Both the position numbers and the translations under genes were made by a program. DNA of 64,000 nt from Azospirillum lipoferum. Its GTDB lineage: Bacteria > Pseudomonadota > Alphaproteobacteria > Azospirillales > Azospirillaceae. The stretch covers positions 1 through 64,000 of the forward strand of contig NZ_JALJXJ010000012.1 in NCBI RefSeq assembly GCF_024170005.1, written 5' to 3'. Shown piece by piece: positions 28,611 to 37,655 of the stretch; within the stretch, counting starts at the first letter, position 1, and every line of letters begins with the position of its first letter. The notes below the pieces were generated by a model. The model was not told where the DNA came from. It did not search any database and worked only from the letters and a program-made list of their open reading frames with translations.

Positions 28611-30242
28611 TCAATAGCGCCAGACCAGCGTGACGCCGGCGCTGTTCACCGCGCTGGCCGTACCGCGCGCGGTGGAGCGGGCATGGCTGGCGCGGAATCC
28701 CAACTCCAGATTGTCCGCCGGCTCCCACCCCAGCGAGAGGGCTCCCTGCGGCCCGCTGCGGCCCCGCCGGTCATAGGCGTAGCCGACCTGCACGGCGTAG
28801 CGGACATAGTCGGTCAGGTAATCCTCGACATTCAGCTGAAGCGCATGGACCTCGCGGGTCGCGGCGGGCAGCGGGACGTAGGGCTGGCCCTCTATGGTAT
28901 TTCCGTCGGCGTCCTGCCGGTCCCTGCTCCGCTTCTCCTCGCGATGGGCGACATATTCGGCGTCCAGCACATAGGCGACGCTGGCCAGCGGGCCCGCTTG
29001 GTTCAGCGTGTAGCGCAGCGATCCCTCCACCGTGGCGCTGCGCGCCAGATCGCCGGCGCCGGCCAGCCCATAGCGGTTGTAACCGGCGCCGAGCGACAGC
29101 GACCAGCGGTCGGACAGCCGGTCCTCATGCTGGACGAACAGGCGGTCGCGCCGGCCGCCGTCGACGATCCCCTCCAGAAAGGCGAAGCTCGGCTCGCTCC
29201 AGGCGAAGCCGGCACGGGTTTCCGACTGGTCGCCACGCCAGAGGTGGCTGTAGCCGGCGCCCAGCGTCCGCGGCGCGGCATGGAGCGCCAGGGTCGAGCG
29301 TTCCAGCTCCGGCCAGTCATGGACCAGCGCCGCCTCCAGGCGGGAACGGGCGCCATGGAAGGGCTCCAGCCGGCCGTCGGCGCGGCGGGCGCTGTCGACA
29401 TCGACCTCGCGGCGCTCAAGGCTCCAGGTGAAGGCGGTGGAGCGGCCGAGTTCCTGCACGCCGCTGAAGCGGGCGATGCGCTGCATGTCGGCGTTGCGCA
29501 CCTTCTGCCAGTCGAGATCAAGACGGCTGCGGTCGGAATTCTCGTGCAGGAGCAGCGCCTTGGCCTGGACCAGGGACGGTTCGTCGGGTGTCAGCTCCAG
29601 CGCCGTGTCATAAGCCATGATGGCGTCGCGCCAACGGCCGAGCCGTTCCTCCGCCTGGGCCAGCAGGGCGGTGGACTGGGCGTCCTTCGGGTCCTGCGCC
29701 AGCAGGTCGCGCAGCAGGCTGCGCGCCGGGCGGACGTCGCCGCCCTCCATCAGCGCCAGGGCGCGGAAATAGTCGAGACGGCGGCGGGCGGCGCGGTCGG
29801 CGGCCTGGGCCTCGCGGGTGGGCGGTGGCGCTGGAGCGCGGGTCAGCGCGACGTTGAGGCCGGCGGGGTCGGTGGCGACCGTCGCCTCGACTCCGGGGCC
29901 AAGCACCAGAACGACGCTGTCGTAGCCGTAGAGGATGTTGTCGACCCAGGATTCCAGCCGCTCCGGCACGCGGTCGAGCGGGACGTCGCCAAGCGGACGG
30001 TTGAAGCGGAGGACGAGTTCGCGGCCCTCGCGCTGGGTTTCGGTGGCGACGGAGCCCGGCCAATGCAGGGCGAAGCGGGCGGTGCGGTCCTCGCGCACGG
30101 CCTCCAGCCGCACCGGCTGGGCATGGGCCGGCGTGGCGAGGAGGAGGGTGAGAAGGAGGAACGGTAGAAGTCCCCTCTCCCCCCGGGGAGAGGGGGTGGA
30201 AAGGGGGGAAATTGGGGAGCGATCACGGAAGGGCCAGGACAC
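28611..30242 (-). CDS. PelB-type outer-membrane barrel protein (separate gene)
   Basis: 543 residues. The only usable start is the GTG at 30242, which overlaps the preceding TPR gene by 20 bases. An unusually long n-region, partly encoded by a REP palindrome, leads to a hydrophobic core and the cleavage site TPAHA before QPVRL. An AMIN-like beta segment (about residues 43-135) is followed by a few TPRs (about 150-235). A C-terminal beta-barrel ends in Tyr (TLVWRY), as expected for outer-membrane proteins. It corresponds to the porin end of Pseudomonas PelB, here a separate polypeptide with its own signal peptide. It should form the Pel export pore. Confidence 0.85.
   Translation of the reverse strand: MSWPFRDRSPISPLSTPSPRGERGLLPFLLLTLLLATPAHAQPVRLEAVREDRTARFALHWPGSVATETQREGRELVLRFNRPLGDVPLDRVPERLESWVDNILYGYDSVVLVLGPGVEATVATDPAGLNVALTRAPAPPPTREAQAADRAARRRLDYFRALALMEGGDVRPARSLLRDLLAQDPKDAQSTALLAQAEERLGRWRDAIMAYDTALELTPDEPSLVQAKALLLHENSDRSRLDLDWQKVRNADMQRIARFSGVQELGRSTAFTWSLERREVDVDSARRADGRLEPFHGARSRLEAALVHDWPELERSTLALHAAPRTLGAGYSHLWRGDQSETRAGFAWSEPSFAFLEGIVDGGRRDRLFVQHEDRLSDRWSLSLGAGYNRYGLAGAGDLARSATVEGSLRYTLNQAGPLASVAYVLDAEYVAHREEKRSRDRQDADGNTIEGQPYVPLPAATREVHALQLNVEDYLTDYVRYAVQVGYAYDRRGRSGPQGALSLGWEPADNLELGFRASHARSTARGTASAVNSAGVTLVWRY
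30172..30197. repeat. REP-type palindrome inside a signal-peptide region
   Basis: CCCCTCTCCCCCCGGGG followed by AGAGGG forms a near-perfect palindrome. The same unit occurs at 35515-35551 and 35591-35628. Here it encodes the stretch around Ser-Pro-Arg-Gly-Glu-Arg-Gly in the n-region of the PelB barrel protein. Confidence 0.8.
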
Positions 30243-33228
30243 GGCGGGCCTCCGGGAGTCGTCCGTTTTCGATCAGCATCGATGCGTAGTCGGCCTTCAG
30301 CTGGCGGTCGGCCGGGCGGCGCTTGCGCAAGGTCTCGAACAGCGCAACGGCGTCGTCGACCTTGCCCAGCCGGTTCAGCAAATTCGCCTCCGTCTGGATC
30401 GCCGCGTCGCCACGGCCGGCGCGGGCGCGCAGCTGCGACAGGGCGGTGCGGTAGAAGGGAATTGCCGCAGCCGGGCGCTTCAGCGCGGTCAGCGCCTCGC
30501 CCAGGAAATAATGCGCCTCGTAATCGTTGGGACCGGGTGCGACGTAGCGGCGCAGCAGGCGTTCGGCGTCGGCGAGGCGGTTCTCGTCATAGGCCAGCAT
30601 GCCCAGCTGGCGCAGCGCGTCGGCGTCGTCCGGCTTGCGCGCCAGCAGCGCCGTCCAGGCCTGGGACGCGGCGGCGCGCTGGCCAGCCTGCTCGGCAAGG
30701 CGGGCGTAGCGGCGCAGGCGGTCGGGAGCGGTTTCCTCGGCCAAGGCGGCACGCACGGCGTCGGCCAGCTCCTTGCCCTTGCCGGCCGCGGCCAGCGCTT
30801 CGATGTAGGGGGTTTTCAGGGCCGGTTGGGCGGGTGCGGCCCCCTGCCCCCCAAGCCCGGCAATGACGCGGCGGCCTCCGCCATAGTCGGCGAGGCGGTC
30901 GTACCATGCCGCCTGCTCCGCCGGGCTGACCGCCGCCTTGGCCCGCGCCTCGATCCAGTCCAGGCCGGCGGCCGGCGGGCGCGGCCCCCATAGATAGGCG
31001 AGCTGCTTGAAATCCTCGCCCTGCGGTCCCTGCCCCGCCGCCAGCCGTTGCAGCGCCTGCTCGGCCCCCGCCTTGTCGCCGAGCGCCAGCAGGGACGATG
31101 CCGGCTCCCGCCGTTTGTCGGCCGGCAGCCGGTCGTCGGTGGCGCGGGCCAGCAGATAGCGGCGCAGATCGGCCTTGCGACCCAGTCTGGTCAGCGTGTC
31201 GCGGTAGAGCGAATCCTCGGCCTCGGCCAGTGGTGCGGCGGCGGCCCGGCTTTGCAGCAGGGCGGCGAGGTCGGGCAGCGCGTTCGCCTTGGCCGCCGCG
31301 TCGGCATAGACACTCAGCCAATCGCCCCCTTGCCGCTCCGCCCAGCTGCGCAGCAGCGGCAGCGCGGCGCGGTAGGCCTTGTGGTCGAGCAGCATGGTGA
31401 CGATCGCCTGCTGATCGGCGTCGGACAGGTTGCCCTTCGCCAGCTTGGCGGTCAGGTGGCGGGTCAGCTCCTCCGACCGGCCGGCGCCGTCCAGTGCTGC
31501 GACATAGGCGGCTTCAACCTCCGCGCCGCCGGCATCCAGCAGGGGGGCCAGCAGCGGCAGCGCGTCGGCCGGCCTGCCGGTGGCGGTCAGGGCGGTGGCG
31601 AGCGCCAGACGGCTGCGGGGCGAGGGATCGAGCGCGAAGGCGCGCTGCGAGGCGGCCAGCGCCAGTGCGGCGGCGGGGCGGCTGTCCCGCGGATCGGCAG
31701 CGGCGCGTTCGGCGGCACTGCCGGCGATGTCCTGCAACAGGGCGAGCGGCAGCCTGGGCTGACCGGCCAACCAGTCGGCGACGGCGGCGGGATCGCCGGC
31801 CTTGGCGGCCAGCCTTGCCCAGCCCTGACCGGCCGCGGCAGACGGCATGGCCTGCTGCCGCGCCGTGAACCAGGCGAGTCCGGCCGGGGCGCGGTCGAGG
31901 TCGATGAACAGGGCGGCAAGCTCCTCCAGCAGTTCCTCCGGGACATTGCCCGTCAGCGGCAGCCGGTCGAAGGCGGCGACCGCGGCGGCATGGCGGCCGG
32001 CACGGTCGAGGATGCGGATGGCGCCCAGCCGGTCGCCGGTCGCCAGCCCGTCGCCGGCAAGCCCGCGCTCCGCCCACGCCGCCGCAGCCGCCGGGTCACC
32101 GCGGCCGAGCGCGATGTTGGCGGCCAGCAGCGGGTAATCGTCGAGGAACTCTTCCCCCAGTTCGCGATAGAGCCGGTCGGGGAAGGCGCGGTCGCCGTCG
32201 CGCAACGCGGTCTCCGCCAGCCCGGCCAGCACCCAGTCGGGCACCAGATGCAGGTCGCGCCCCTTGGACGCTTCCAGCGCCGCGCGCAGCATGCCGGCAT
32301 TCACCTCCAGCGCCAGCAGCCGGCCGAACTGGACATCCTCCACCGGGCCGGGCAACGCCGACAGCCGGGTCCGCGCCTGTTCCCGCCGATCGGTGGCGAT
32401 CAGCAGGTCGATGTAGGTCAGCTCCAGCGCCAGATCATGTGCTCGGCCCTTTACCTGAGGCCCTGCCACCTGCGGTTCTATCAGCCGCAGGCCGAGATCG
32501 GGGCGCGCCGCCGCGGCGAGCTGGCTCGCCAGACCGATCATGTCTGCGACGGCCGGCTGCTCGCCCAGCCAGCGGCGGGCGCGCTCATAGGCCTCGTCCT
32601 CGCGGTCGAGGTCGATCAGCAGGCTCATCAGCAGTTCGCGGCTGTCGGGTTCGATGTTGCCCTTGGCGCGGTCGTCGGCGCGCAGCAGCCAGCCCACGGC
32701 GCCGGCATGGTCGCCGCGCGAGGCCAGCAGGGCGGCAAGCTCCTGCTGGGCCTCGACATCCTCCGGCCGCAGGGTGCAGTAGCGGGCCAGCGCGTCGGCC
32801 TTCAGCGCCATCCGGTTGCGGAAGCCGGCCGCATAGGCCAGCTCGCGGAACAGGTCGGCGCTGTTGCGCATCTCCGCCAGCGCCTTCAGGTTCTCCAGGC
32901 GGTCGCCCGGCCGCTGGGCATCCTGATAGAGGCGGTCGAGCAGTTCGCGCGCCTCGACGGAGGACGGCTCGGCGGCCAGGAACGCTTCGGTCAGGTCGAT
33001 GGCGCGCTCGACGTCGCCCTGGGCCAGGGTCAGGCGGGTCAGCGGCATCACCGTGGCGCCGCTGCGGTCGCCGGCGGCATAGCGCTGCTCGTAGGCGGCG
33101 CGGGCGCTGTCGTAATCACGGTCGCGGAATTTCTGCAGGGCAAGCTCGGCGCCGTGCGGAATCAGCAGCAGGCTGGCGCCGATGCCGGCAAGCAGGATCA
33201 GCAGGACGACGAGGAGGTTCGCACGCAT
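30223..33228 (-). CDS. PelB-type TPR scaffold (separate gene)
   Basis: 1001 residues from the ATG at 33228, preceded by GGGGTAGGG. One N-terminal membrane helix (about residues 3-20) anchors a huge periplasmic array of tetratricopeptide-like helical pairs, for example YDSARAAYEQRYAAGD near the start and NRLADAERLLRRY near the end. Pseudomonas PelB carries its TPRs and its barrel on one chain; here the chain ends without a barrel. TPRs of PelB guide Pel and modulate PelA, so this protein is the likely periplasmic guide. It overlaps the barrel gene by 20 bases. Confidence 0.87.
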   Translation of the reverse strand: MRANLLVVLLILLAGIGASLLLIPHGAELALQKFRDRDYDSARAAYEQRYAAGDRSGATVMPLTRLTLAQGDVERAIDLTEAFLAAEPSSVEARELLDRLYQDAQRPGDRLENLKALAEMRNSADLFRELAYAAGFRNRMALKADALARYCTLRPEDVEAQQELAALLASRGDHAGAVGWLLRADDRAKGNIEPDSRELLMSLLIDLDREDEAYERARRWLGEQPAVADMIGLASQLAAAARPDLGLRLIEPQVAGPQVKGRAHDLALELTYIDLLIATDRREQARTRLSALPGPVEDVQFGRLLALEVNAGMLRAALEASKGRDLHLVPDWVLAGLAETALRDGDRAFPDRLYRELGEEFLDDYPLLAANIALGRGDPAAAAAWAERGLAGDGLATGDRLGAIRILDRAGRHAAAVAAFDRLPLTGNVPEELLEELAALFIDLDRAPAGLAWFTARQQAMPSAAAGQGWARLAAKAGDPAAVADWLAGQPRLPLALLQDIAGSAAERAAADPRDSRPAAALALAASQRAFALDPSPRSRLALATALTATGRPADALPLLAPLLDAGGAEVEAAYVAALDGAGRSEELTRHLTAKLAKGNLSDADQQAIVTMLLDHKAYRAALPLLRSWAERQGGDWLSVYADAAAKANALPDLAALLQSRAAAAPLAEAEDSLYRDTLTRLGRKADLRRYLLARATDDRLPADKRREPASSLLALGDKAGAEQALQRLAAGQGPQGEDFKQLAYLWGPRPPAAGLDWIEARAKAAVSPAEQAAWYDRLADYGGGRRVIAGLGGQGAAPAQPALKTPYIEALAAAGKGKELADAVRAALAEETAPDRLRRYARLAEQAGQRAAASQAWTALLARKPDDADALRQLGMLAYDENRLADAERLLRRYVAPGPNDYEAHYFLGEALTALKRPAAAIPFYRTALSQLRARAGRGDAAIQTEANLLNRLGKVDDAVALFETLRKRRPADRQLKADYASMLIENGRLPEARRVLALP

Positions 33229-33235
33229 CGCCGCC

Positions 33236-35494
33236 CTACCCCGCCGCACCGTCGGCCGGACGGAAGCGCAGCAGCAGCGGTGCTACGGCCGACACCGGCA
33301 CGGTCAGCGCCAGCCGGCCGTCGGCATCCGCATCGGCGCTGCCGGACCACAGCCGGGTTCCATCACGTTCCGCCGTAACGGTCCAGCGGCCGGGGTACGG
33401 CACCTGCCAGACCATGCCGCCCCCGCCATAGCCGGTGGCGGCGACGTGGAAACCCTGCTTCTCCGCAGTCAGGGCAGAGAAGGCCCAGCGGCCCTCGACC
33501 AGATAGGGCAAAGCGGCGGGCGGATCGCGGTCGGCGCGGCCGGTCTCCGCCAGCGCCACCACCGGCTCCGCCACCGCGGGGTCGAGCGCGACATAGAGGC
33601 TGCCCTGGCTGTGGCGCTGGCCCAGCACGCCACTGGAGCGGGCGAAATCGATGGTGTCGGCGCTGGCATGGTCGAAGCGCAGCGTGTTCAGCGCCCCGCG
33701 GTCGCGCACGCGCCAGCGCCGGGTGCCGTCCAGCGCCTCGAAGCGGGTGGTGTAGAAGCCCCCGGCGATGCGGGCGTAGGTGGAGGCGGCGACGGGCGCC
33801 AGTTCCTGCCCGCGGGCGGCGGTCAGGACCGAGACCAGCGCGTTCAGGCTGGCCGGCTTCTGGCCGGTGTACATGTGATAATAGACGTTGAAGGGCTTCA
33901 GCCGCAGCGGGCTGCCGGCATGCCGCATGGTGTTCACCAGATTGCGGTAGCCGTAGAAACGGCTGGTCCACAGCTCGGTATAGGTGTTCTCGTTGCTGCC
34001 GGCGGCGTAGATCTGGCGTTCCGCCCCCACCGGCAGGCCGATGGGCGGCAGGCCGGTGACGGAGGGAAAATCGGCGTCGAAGCGGGCGTCGCCGCCGTTG
34101 ATGTTGACCCCGCCGGCCTTGCGCACCGCCGCCAGCGCCGCCTCGAAGGGGGAGGTGTCGCCCGACCATTGCACCAGCACCGCCCGCTTGCCGGCGGGGG
34201 CCAGCCGGGTGAAATAGTCGAGCGCGCCGCCGATCTCCTGGTCCAGGTCGAAGGGCTGTTGCAGATAGGCGCGCGGCACGGCGTAGCGGCCGATGTCCGA
34301 CACCTCGCCGGCCTCCTCCGCCGCATGGTCGTCGCCCTTGCCGGGCTTGCGGCTGTCCTCGCGGTCGAGGAAGGGCGCCTCGTTCTGCCGGCTGTAATCC
34401 TTGAAGAAGGCCCACTGGAAGGGGTGGGTCCAGGTGTGGCTGGATGGCTCGACCTGCGGCAGGGCGAACAGCGCCTTGGCCGCCGCCAGCGATTCCGGCG
34501 TGCCCTTCCAGGTCGGGTCGAGATCGCCGACGATCGGGGCGACCGACACCGGCAGGTCGGGAAAGGGTTCGATGGCGGCGGTGCGCACCATGTCGGCGGA
34601 CAGGACGCGGCGGGCGGCATAGGGCGCCACCTCCGTCACGTTGCGCCAGCCGTCGCCGTCGATGTGGCTGAAATAGAGCCGGCGGCCCGACAGGGTGGTG
34701 ACGTCGGGCTTCGGCAGGTCGTCGGTGGCGAAGCTGTCGCGGAAGAAGGCGAAGGGGTCGACGATCCATTGGCGCCGGTTGTATTCGGCGTCGAAATAGC
34801 GGCCGTACCCTTCCGTCACCAGACCGCCGGCCGGGCCGGTGACCACCAGATGGCTGTCGCCGGCCGGATCGTCGCCGCGCCGCATCACCAGATGGGAGGT
34901 GAAGCGTTCGTCGGTCTTGCGGAACAGCGGATAGCCGGGCAGCACCCCTGACAGTGGCCGCTCGAACCCGATCATCCCGTCGGCCAGCACCGGCTTGGAT
35001 TTGTAGGTCAGGTCGGAATAGCCGTCGTCGTCGCGCAGCCCGAAACGGGCGAAAAAGCGGTTGGAGAGGGCCAGCGCCACCGGCTTGCCGCCGCGCTCCA
35101 GCCGCACCCCCGGCTGGCCCAGCACGGCGAAGCGGACGCCGCGGTCCATGGCGCGGGCCGCCCAGCCGACATAGGCGCCGACATCGGCGAAGGGCTCCCC
35201 CGCGAACCAGGTGACGACGCCGCGCAGGTCGGGATAGCGCGACAGGTCGGGCAGCCCGTCGGCGACGTTCCAATAGACCACCGACAGGCCGAGATGGTTC
35301 AGCGGCAGTTCCGCCATCGTGTGGATGCGGCTGAGGCGGATCGTGCTTTCCTCGCGCAGATCGACCAGCGCCAGGATGGTGCGCGGCACCGTCTGCTGGG
35401 CCGTCGCGGCTGGAGAACCGGCGGCTTGGGCCGATACGGCCATGTCGGGCGATAGCAGGCCGAGGGCGAGGGCCGCCGCCTTGAATACGCACAT
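33236..35494 (-). CDS. PelA-type polysaccharide deacetylase (hydrolase domain absent)
   Basis: 752 residues from the ATG at 35494, with a signal peptide ending near SAQA. It corresponds to Pseudomonas PelA without its N-terminal glycoside hydrolase. The first half has a Rossmann-like domain (LGLSVVYWNV). The deacetylase metal motifs follow as Asp-x-Asp in SHIDGDGW and His-x3-His in HTWTHPFQW. The last 150 residues are a beta-rich, carbohydrate-binding-like domain. It should partly deacetylate Pel in the periplasm, giving the cationic polymer. The hydrolase is encoded by the gene immediately upstream. Confidence 0.9.
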   Translation of the reverse strand: MCVFKAAALALGLLSPDMAVSAQAAGSPAATAQQTVPRTILALVDLREESTIRLSRIHTMAELPLNHLGLSVVYWNVADGLPDLSRYPDLRGVVTWFAGEPFADVGAYVGWAARAMDRGVRFAVLGQPGVRLERGGKPVALALSNRFFARFGLRDDDGYSDLTYKSKPVLADGMIGFERPLSGVLPGYPLFRKTDERFTSHLVMRRGDDPAGDSHLVVTGPAGGLVTEGYGRYFDAEYNRRQWIVDPFAFFRDSFATDDLPKPDVTTLSGRRLYFSHIDGDGWRNVTEVAPYAARRVLSADMVRTAAIEPFPDLPVSVAPIVGDLDPTWKGTPESLAAAKALFALPQVEPSSHTWTHPFQWAFFKDYSRQNEAPFLDREDSRKPGKGDDHAAEEAGEVSDIGRYAVPRAYLQQPFDLDQEIGGALDYFTRLAPAGKRAVLVQWSGDTSPFEAALAAVRKAGGVNINGGDARFDADFPSVTGLPPIGLPVGAERQIYAAGSNENTYTELWTSRFYGYRNLVNTMRHAGSPLRLKPFNVYYHMYTGQKPASLNALVSVLTAARGQELAPVAASTYARIAGGFYTTRFEALDGTRRWRVRDRGALNTLRFDHASADTIDFARSSGVLGQRHSQGSLYVALDPAVAEPVVALAETGRADRDPPAALPYLVEGRWAFSALTAEKQGFHVAATGYGGGGMVWQVPYPGRWTVTAERDGTRLWSGSADADADGRLALTVPVSAVAPLLLRFRPADGAAG

Positions 35495-35514
35495 CTTCCT
35501 GCCCGGGAGACTCT

Positions 35515-35628
35515 CCCTCTCCCCCCCGGGGAGAGGGCCGGGGTGAGGGGGATGCACAAGGATGGATTCTCGAGAATCCTCGCCGCGCGACCCCCTCGCC
35601 CTAACCCTCTCCCCAGGGGGGAGAGGGG
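35515..35628. repeat. Inverted pair of REP palindromes with a central 16-bp palindrome
   Basis: One REP unit (35515-35551, CCCTCTCC ... GGGGAGAGGG then GGGGTGAGGGG) and a second unit in the opposite orientation (35591-35628) flank the perfect palindrome GGATTCTCGAGAATCC at 35564-35579. This resembles a BIME-type composite. It lies in the 170-bp gap between the two pelA-derived genes and may set relative expression or mRNA stability. Confidence 0.8.
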
Positions 35629-35664
35629 ATCTCTGAGATCTCTTCATGCGTGACGAAATACCCC

Positions 35665-36561
35665 TCACCGCGGCGGCTCCGGGATGATGCGGTCGAGTTC
35701 GACCGTCGCCACGTAGGGGGAAAAGCCGTTGGCCCGTTGCAAATCGTAGATCGCCCGCACACCCGCCCCGTCGGCGGGGTCCCAGTAATCCAGCGTGTGG
35801 AGGCCGAGTTGCGGGTTCAGCGCGCCGGCGGCCTTCAGCGCGTCGACCTGGAACCGGTAATCCTCCGTACTCTGGCGATGCGGGCGCTTGGCGGCGAAAT
35901 CCCAGCCGGCATAGACGCTCTCGCCCAGCGCATGACTCAGCAGCGGGGCGGTCTGCGGCAGGATTTCATAGGCGCGGTTCTGCATCAGGCCGATGTCCGG
36001 CCAATTGCGGCGGATGGCCCGCACCAGCGCCGCCGCCGCATCGGTCATGCCGCGCCAGCGCTTGGCGTCGGTGCGTTCCAGATGCGGCGGGTTGTCGAGC
36101 GTGTCGAGAAAGACGCCGTGGAAGCCCTCGCGCAGGATGGCGGGAACCAGCTCCTCCACCACCAGCTTGACCCAGCGGCGATCCCGCACATCGACATAGA
36201 AGCTGCCGGGCCAGTTGGGATTTTCCTGGTCCAGAATACCCCAGCTTTTCACCCGGTCGAACCAGGGGCGGTGCGTCTCCACCTCCCCCACGCTGAGATA
36301 GCCGAGCAGGGTCTTGCCACGGTCGGCCAGCGGTTGCAACGGCGGGTGGGTGCGGCTGTCGAGGACCAGCAGACGGTAGGGCTGGAAGGCGGACAGCGGA
36401 GCGGCGTCGGCATAATAGACCGCCCAGGACCCAGCCGTGGCTTGACCCGAAGCTTGACCGGAGTTTGCGGCCCGCAAGGCTCTGTTGGGCAGCGCCAGCA
36501 GCGCCGCACCCGACAAAAGCCCGCCGGCGACCGCCCGCCGCCTGATCAAACCACCGATCAC
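35665..36561 (-). CDS. Stand-alone PelA-type glycoside hydrolase (GH166-like)
   Basis: 298 residues, GTG start at 36561 with AGGGG before it. The N-terminus has RRR and a hydrophobic stretch ending around ALRAAN, a Sec or Tat signal. The catalytic domain is a TIM barrel with LVLDSRTHPPL, GYLSVGEVE, GVFLDTLDNP and GESVYAGWDF. These match the PelA hydrolase domain, which cleaves alpha-1,4-GalNAc linkages. The Glu in LGES is the likely catalytic acid by analogy with PelA Glu218. In Pseudomonas this domain is fused to the deacetylase; here it ends at VELDRIIPEPPR. Confidence 0.87.
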   Translation of the reverse strand: MIGGLIRRRAVAGGLLSGAALLALPNRALRAANSGQASGQATAGSWAVYYADAAPLSAFQPYRLLVLDSRTHPPLQPLADRGKTLLGYLSVGEVETHRPWFDRVKSWGILDQENPNWPGSFYVDVRDRRWVKLVVEELVPAILREGFHGVFLDTLDNPPHLERTDAKRWRGMTDAAAALVRAIRRNWPDIGLMQNRAYEILPQTAPLLSHALGESVYAGWDFAAKRPHRQSTEDYRFQVDALKAAGALNPQLGLHTLDYWDPADGAGVRAIYDLQRANGFSPYVATVELDRIIPEPPR

Positions 36562-36620
36562 GCCACCCCTGCCCTATTGTTCAGCCGAATTTCTTTGCCG
36601 GATTTTTCAGCCCCAGATCT

Positions 36621-37562
36621 TCAACCAAGCCACGCCAGCGTCTGGCGCAGCCCATCCTCCAGCGGCGTGTCGCAGCTCATGCCGAAGGCGGTGACCAGAC
36701 GCGTGGGATCGCCGATGGACACCCGGATGTCGCCCGGCCGCGCCGGACCGTAACGCCGGTCGAGCGGTCGGCCCGACAGTTCCGCCAGCACCTCCGCCAG
36801 CCGGTTGACCGAGGTCGGACGGCCGGTGCAGACGTTGTAGACCGGGGCGCCAGGCTGCGGATGCCCCATCGCAGCAGTCAGGTATCGCACCAGATCCTTT
36901 ACAAAGATGAAATCCCGCACCTGCTCTCCGTCCCCATTGACGGTGATCGGTTCTCCCCTGGCGATGCGGCCGGCGAAGATGGAGATGACGCCGGAATAGG
37001 GGGATTTCGGATCCTGGCGCGGACCATAGACGTTGAAGAAGCGGAAGCCGGCGGTCGGCACGCCATGCACCCCGTCCGCCACCCGCGCATGCAGCTCGCA
37101 ACCCAGCTTGTCGGCGCCATAGGCCGACAGCGGACGGGTGGCCGCATCCTCGCTCAGCGGCATGTCGGGGTTGTCGCCATAGACGGCGGCGGAAGAGGCG
37201 TAGATGACCGGAATCGGGCCGGCCGGATTGGCGCGGCGGGCGGCGTCGAACACGGCGATGGTGCCGGACAGGTTGGCGTGGTGGGTTTCCAGCCATGCCT
37301 CGCGCGAGCGGTCGACCGAGGCGACGGCAGCCAGATGGAAACAGCCGTCCACACCCTTGCCGTCCTCTCCGGACATCGCGGCCCGGACAGCGTCGGCATC
37401 GGCCACGTCGCCGACCATCACCGGCACGCCGTCCGGCAGGTTTTCGTGCTTGCCGGTCGACAGGTCATCCAGAACCCGCACCTCGTCCCCGGCCGCCAGC
37501 AGCCGTTCGATCAGATGCGAGCCGATGAAACCGCAACCGCCGGTGACCAGATAACGCGCCAT
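36621..37562 (-). CDS. UDP-sugar 4-epimerase (PelX/WbpP-like), first gene of the pel operon
   Basis: 313 residues of the extended SDR family. The NAD-binding GGCGFIGSHL lies at the N-terminus. The catalytic Ser of YASSAAVYG and the Tyr-Lys of YGADK are present, with substrate-binding FRFFNVYGPRQ and VRDFIFVKD. PelX of Pseudomonas protegens, a UDP-GlcNAc C4-epimerase, is encoded with pel genes and supplies UDP-GalNAc. The position here argues for the same role. Substrate class is inferred. GGAGGGAG precedes the ATG. Confidence 0.87.
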   Translation of the reverse strand: MARYLVTGGCGFIGSHLIERLLAAGDEVRVLDDLSTGKHENLPDGVPVMVGDVADADAVRAAMSGEDGKGVDGCFHLAAVASVDRSREAWLETHHANLSGTIAVFDAARRANPAGPIPVIYASSAAVYGDNPDMPLSEDAATRPLSAYGADKLGCELHARVADGVHGVPTAGFRFFNVYGPRQDPKSPYSGVISIFAGRIARGEPITVNGDGEQVRDFIFVKDLVRYLTAAMGHPQPGAPVYNVCTGRPTSVNRLAEVLAELSGRPLDRRYGPARPGDIRVSIGDPTRLVTAFGMSCDTPLEDGLRQTLAWLG

Positions 37563-37655
37563 TGCTGTGGCTCCCTCCGCTTTTGCGTGTGTTTTGGGTG
37601 ATACGCGAAGTCAGAGGCGCCGGATCTGGGTAATCTGAAATCGGACGCAAAAAAT

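Noticed and set aside
31048..33378. A 776-codon plus-strand open frame opposite the PelB TPR gene
   Set aside because: The third-position GC pattern and recognisable TPR protein are on the minus strand. The plus-strand translation is low-complexity Gln/Arg/Gly.
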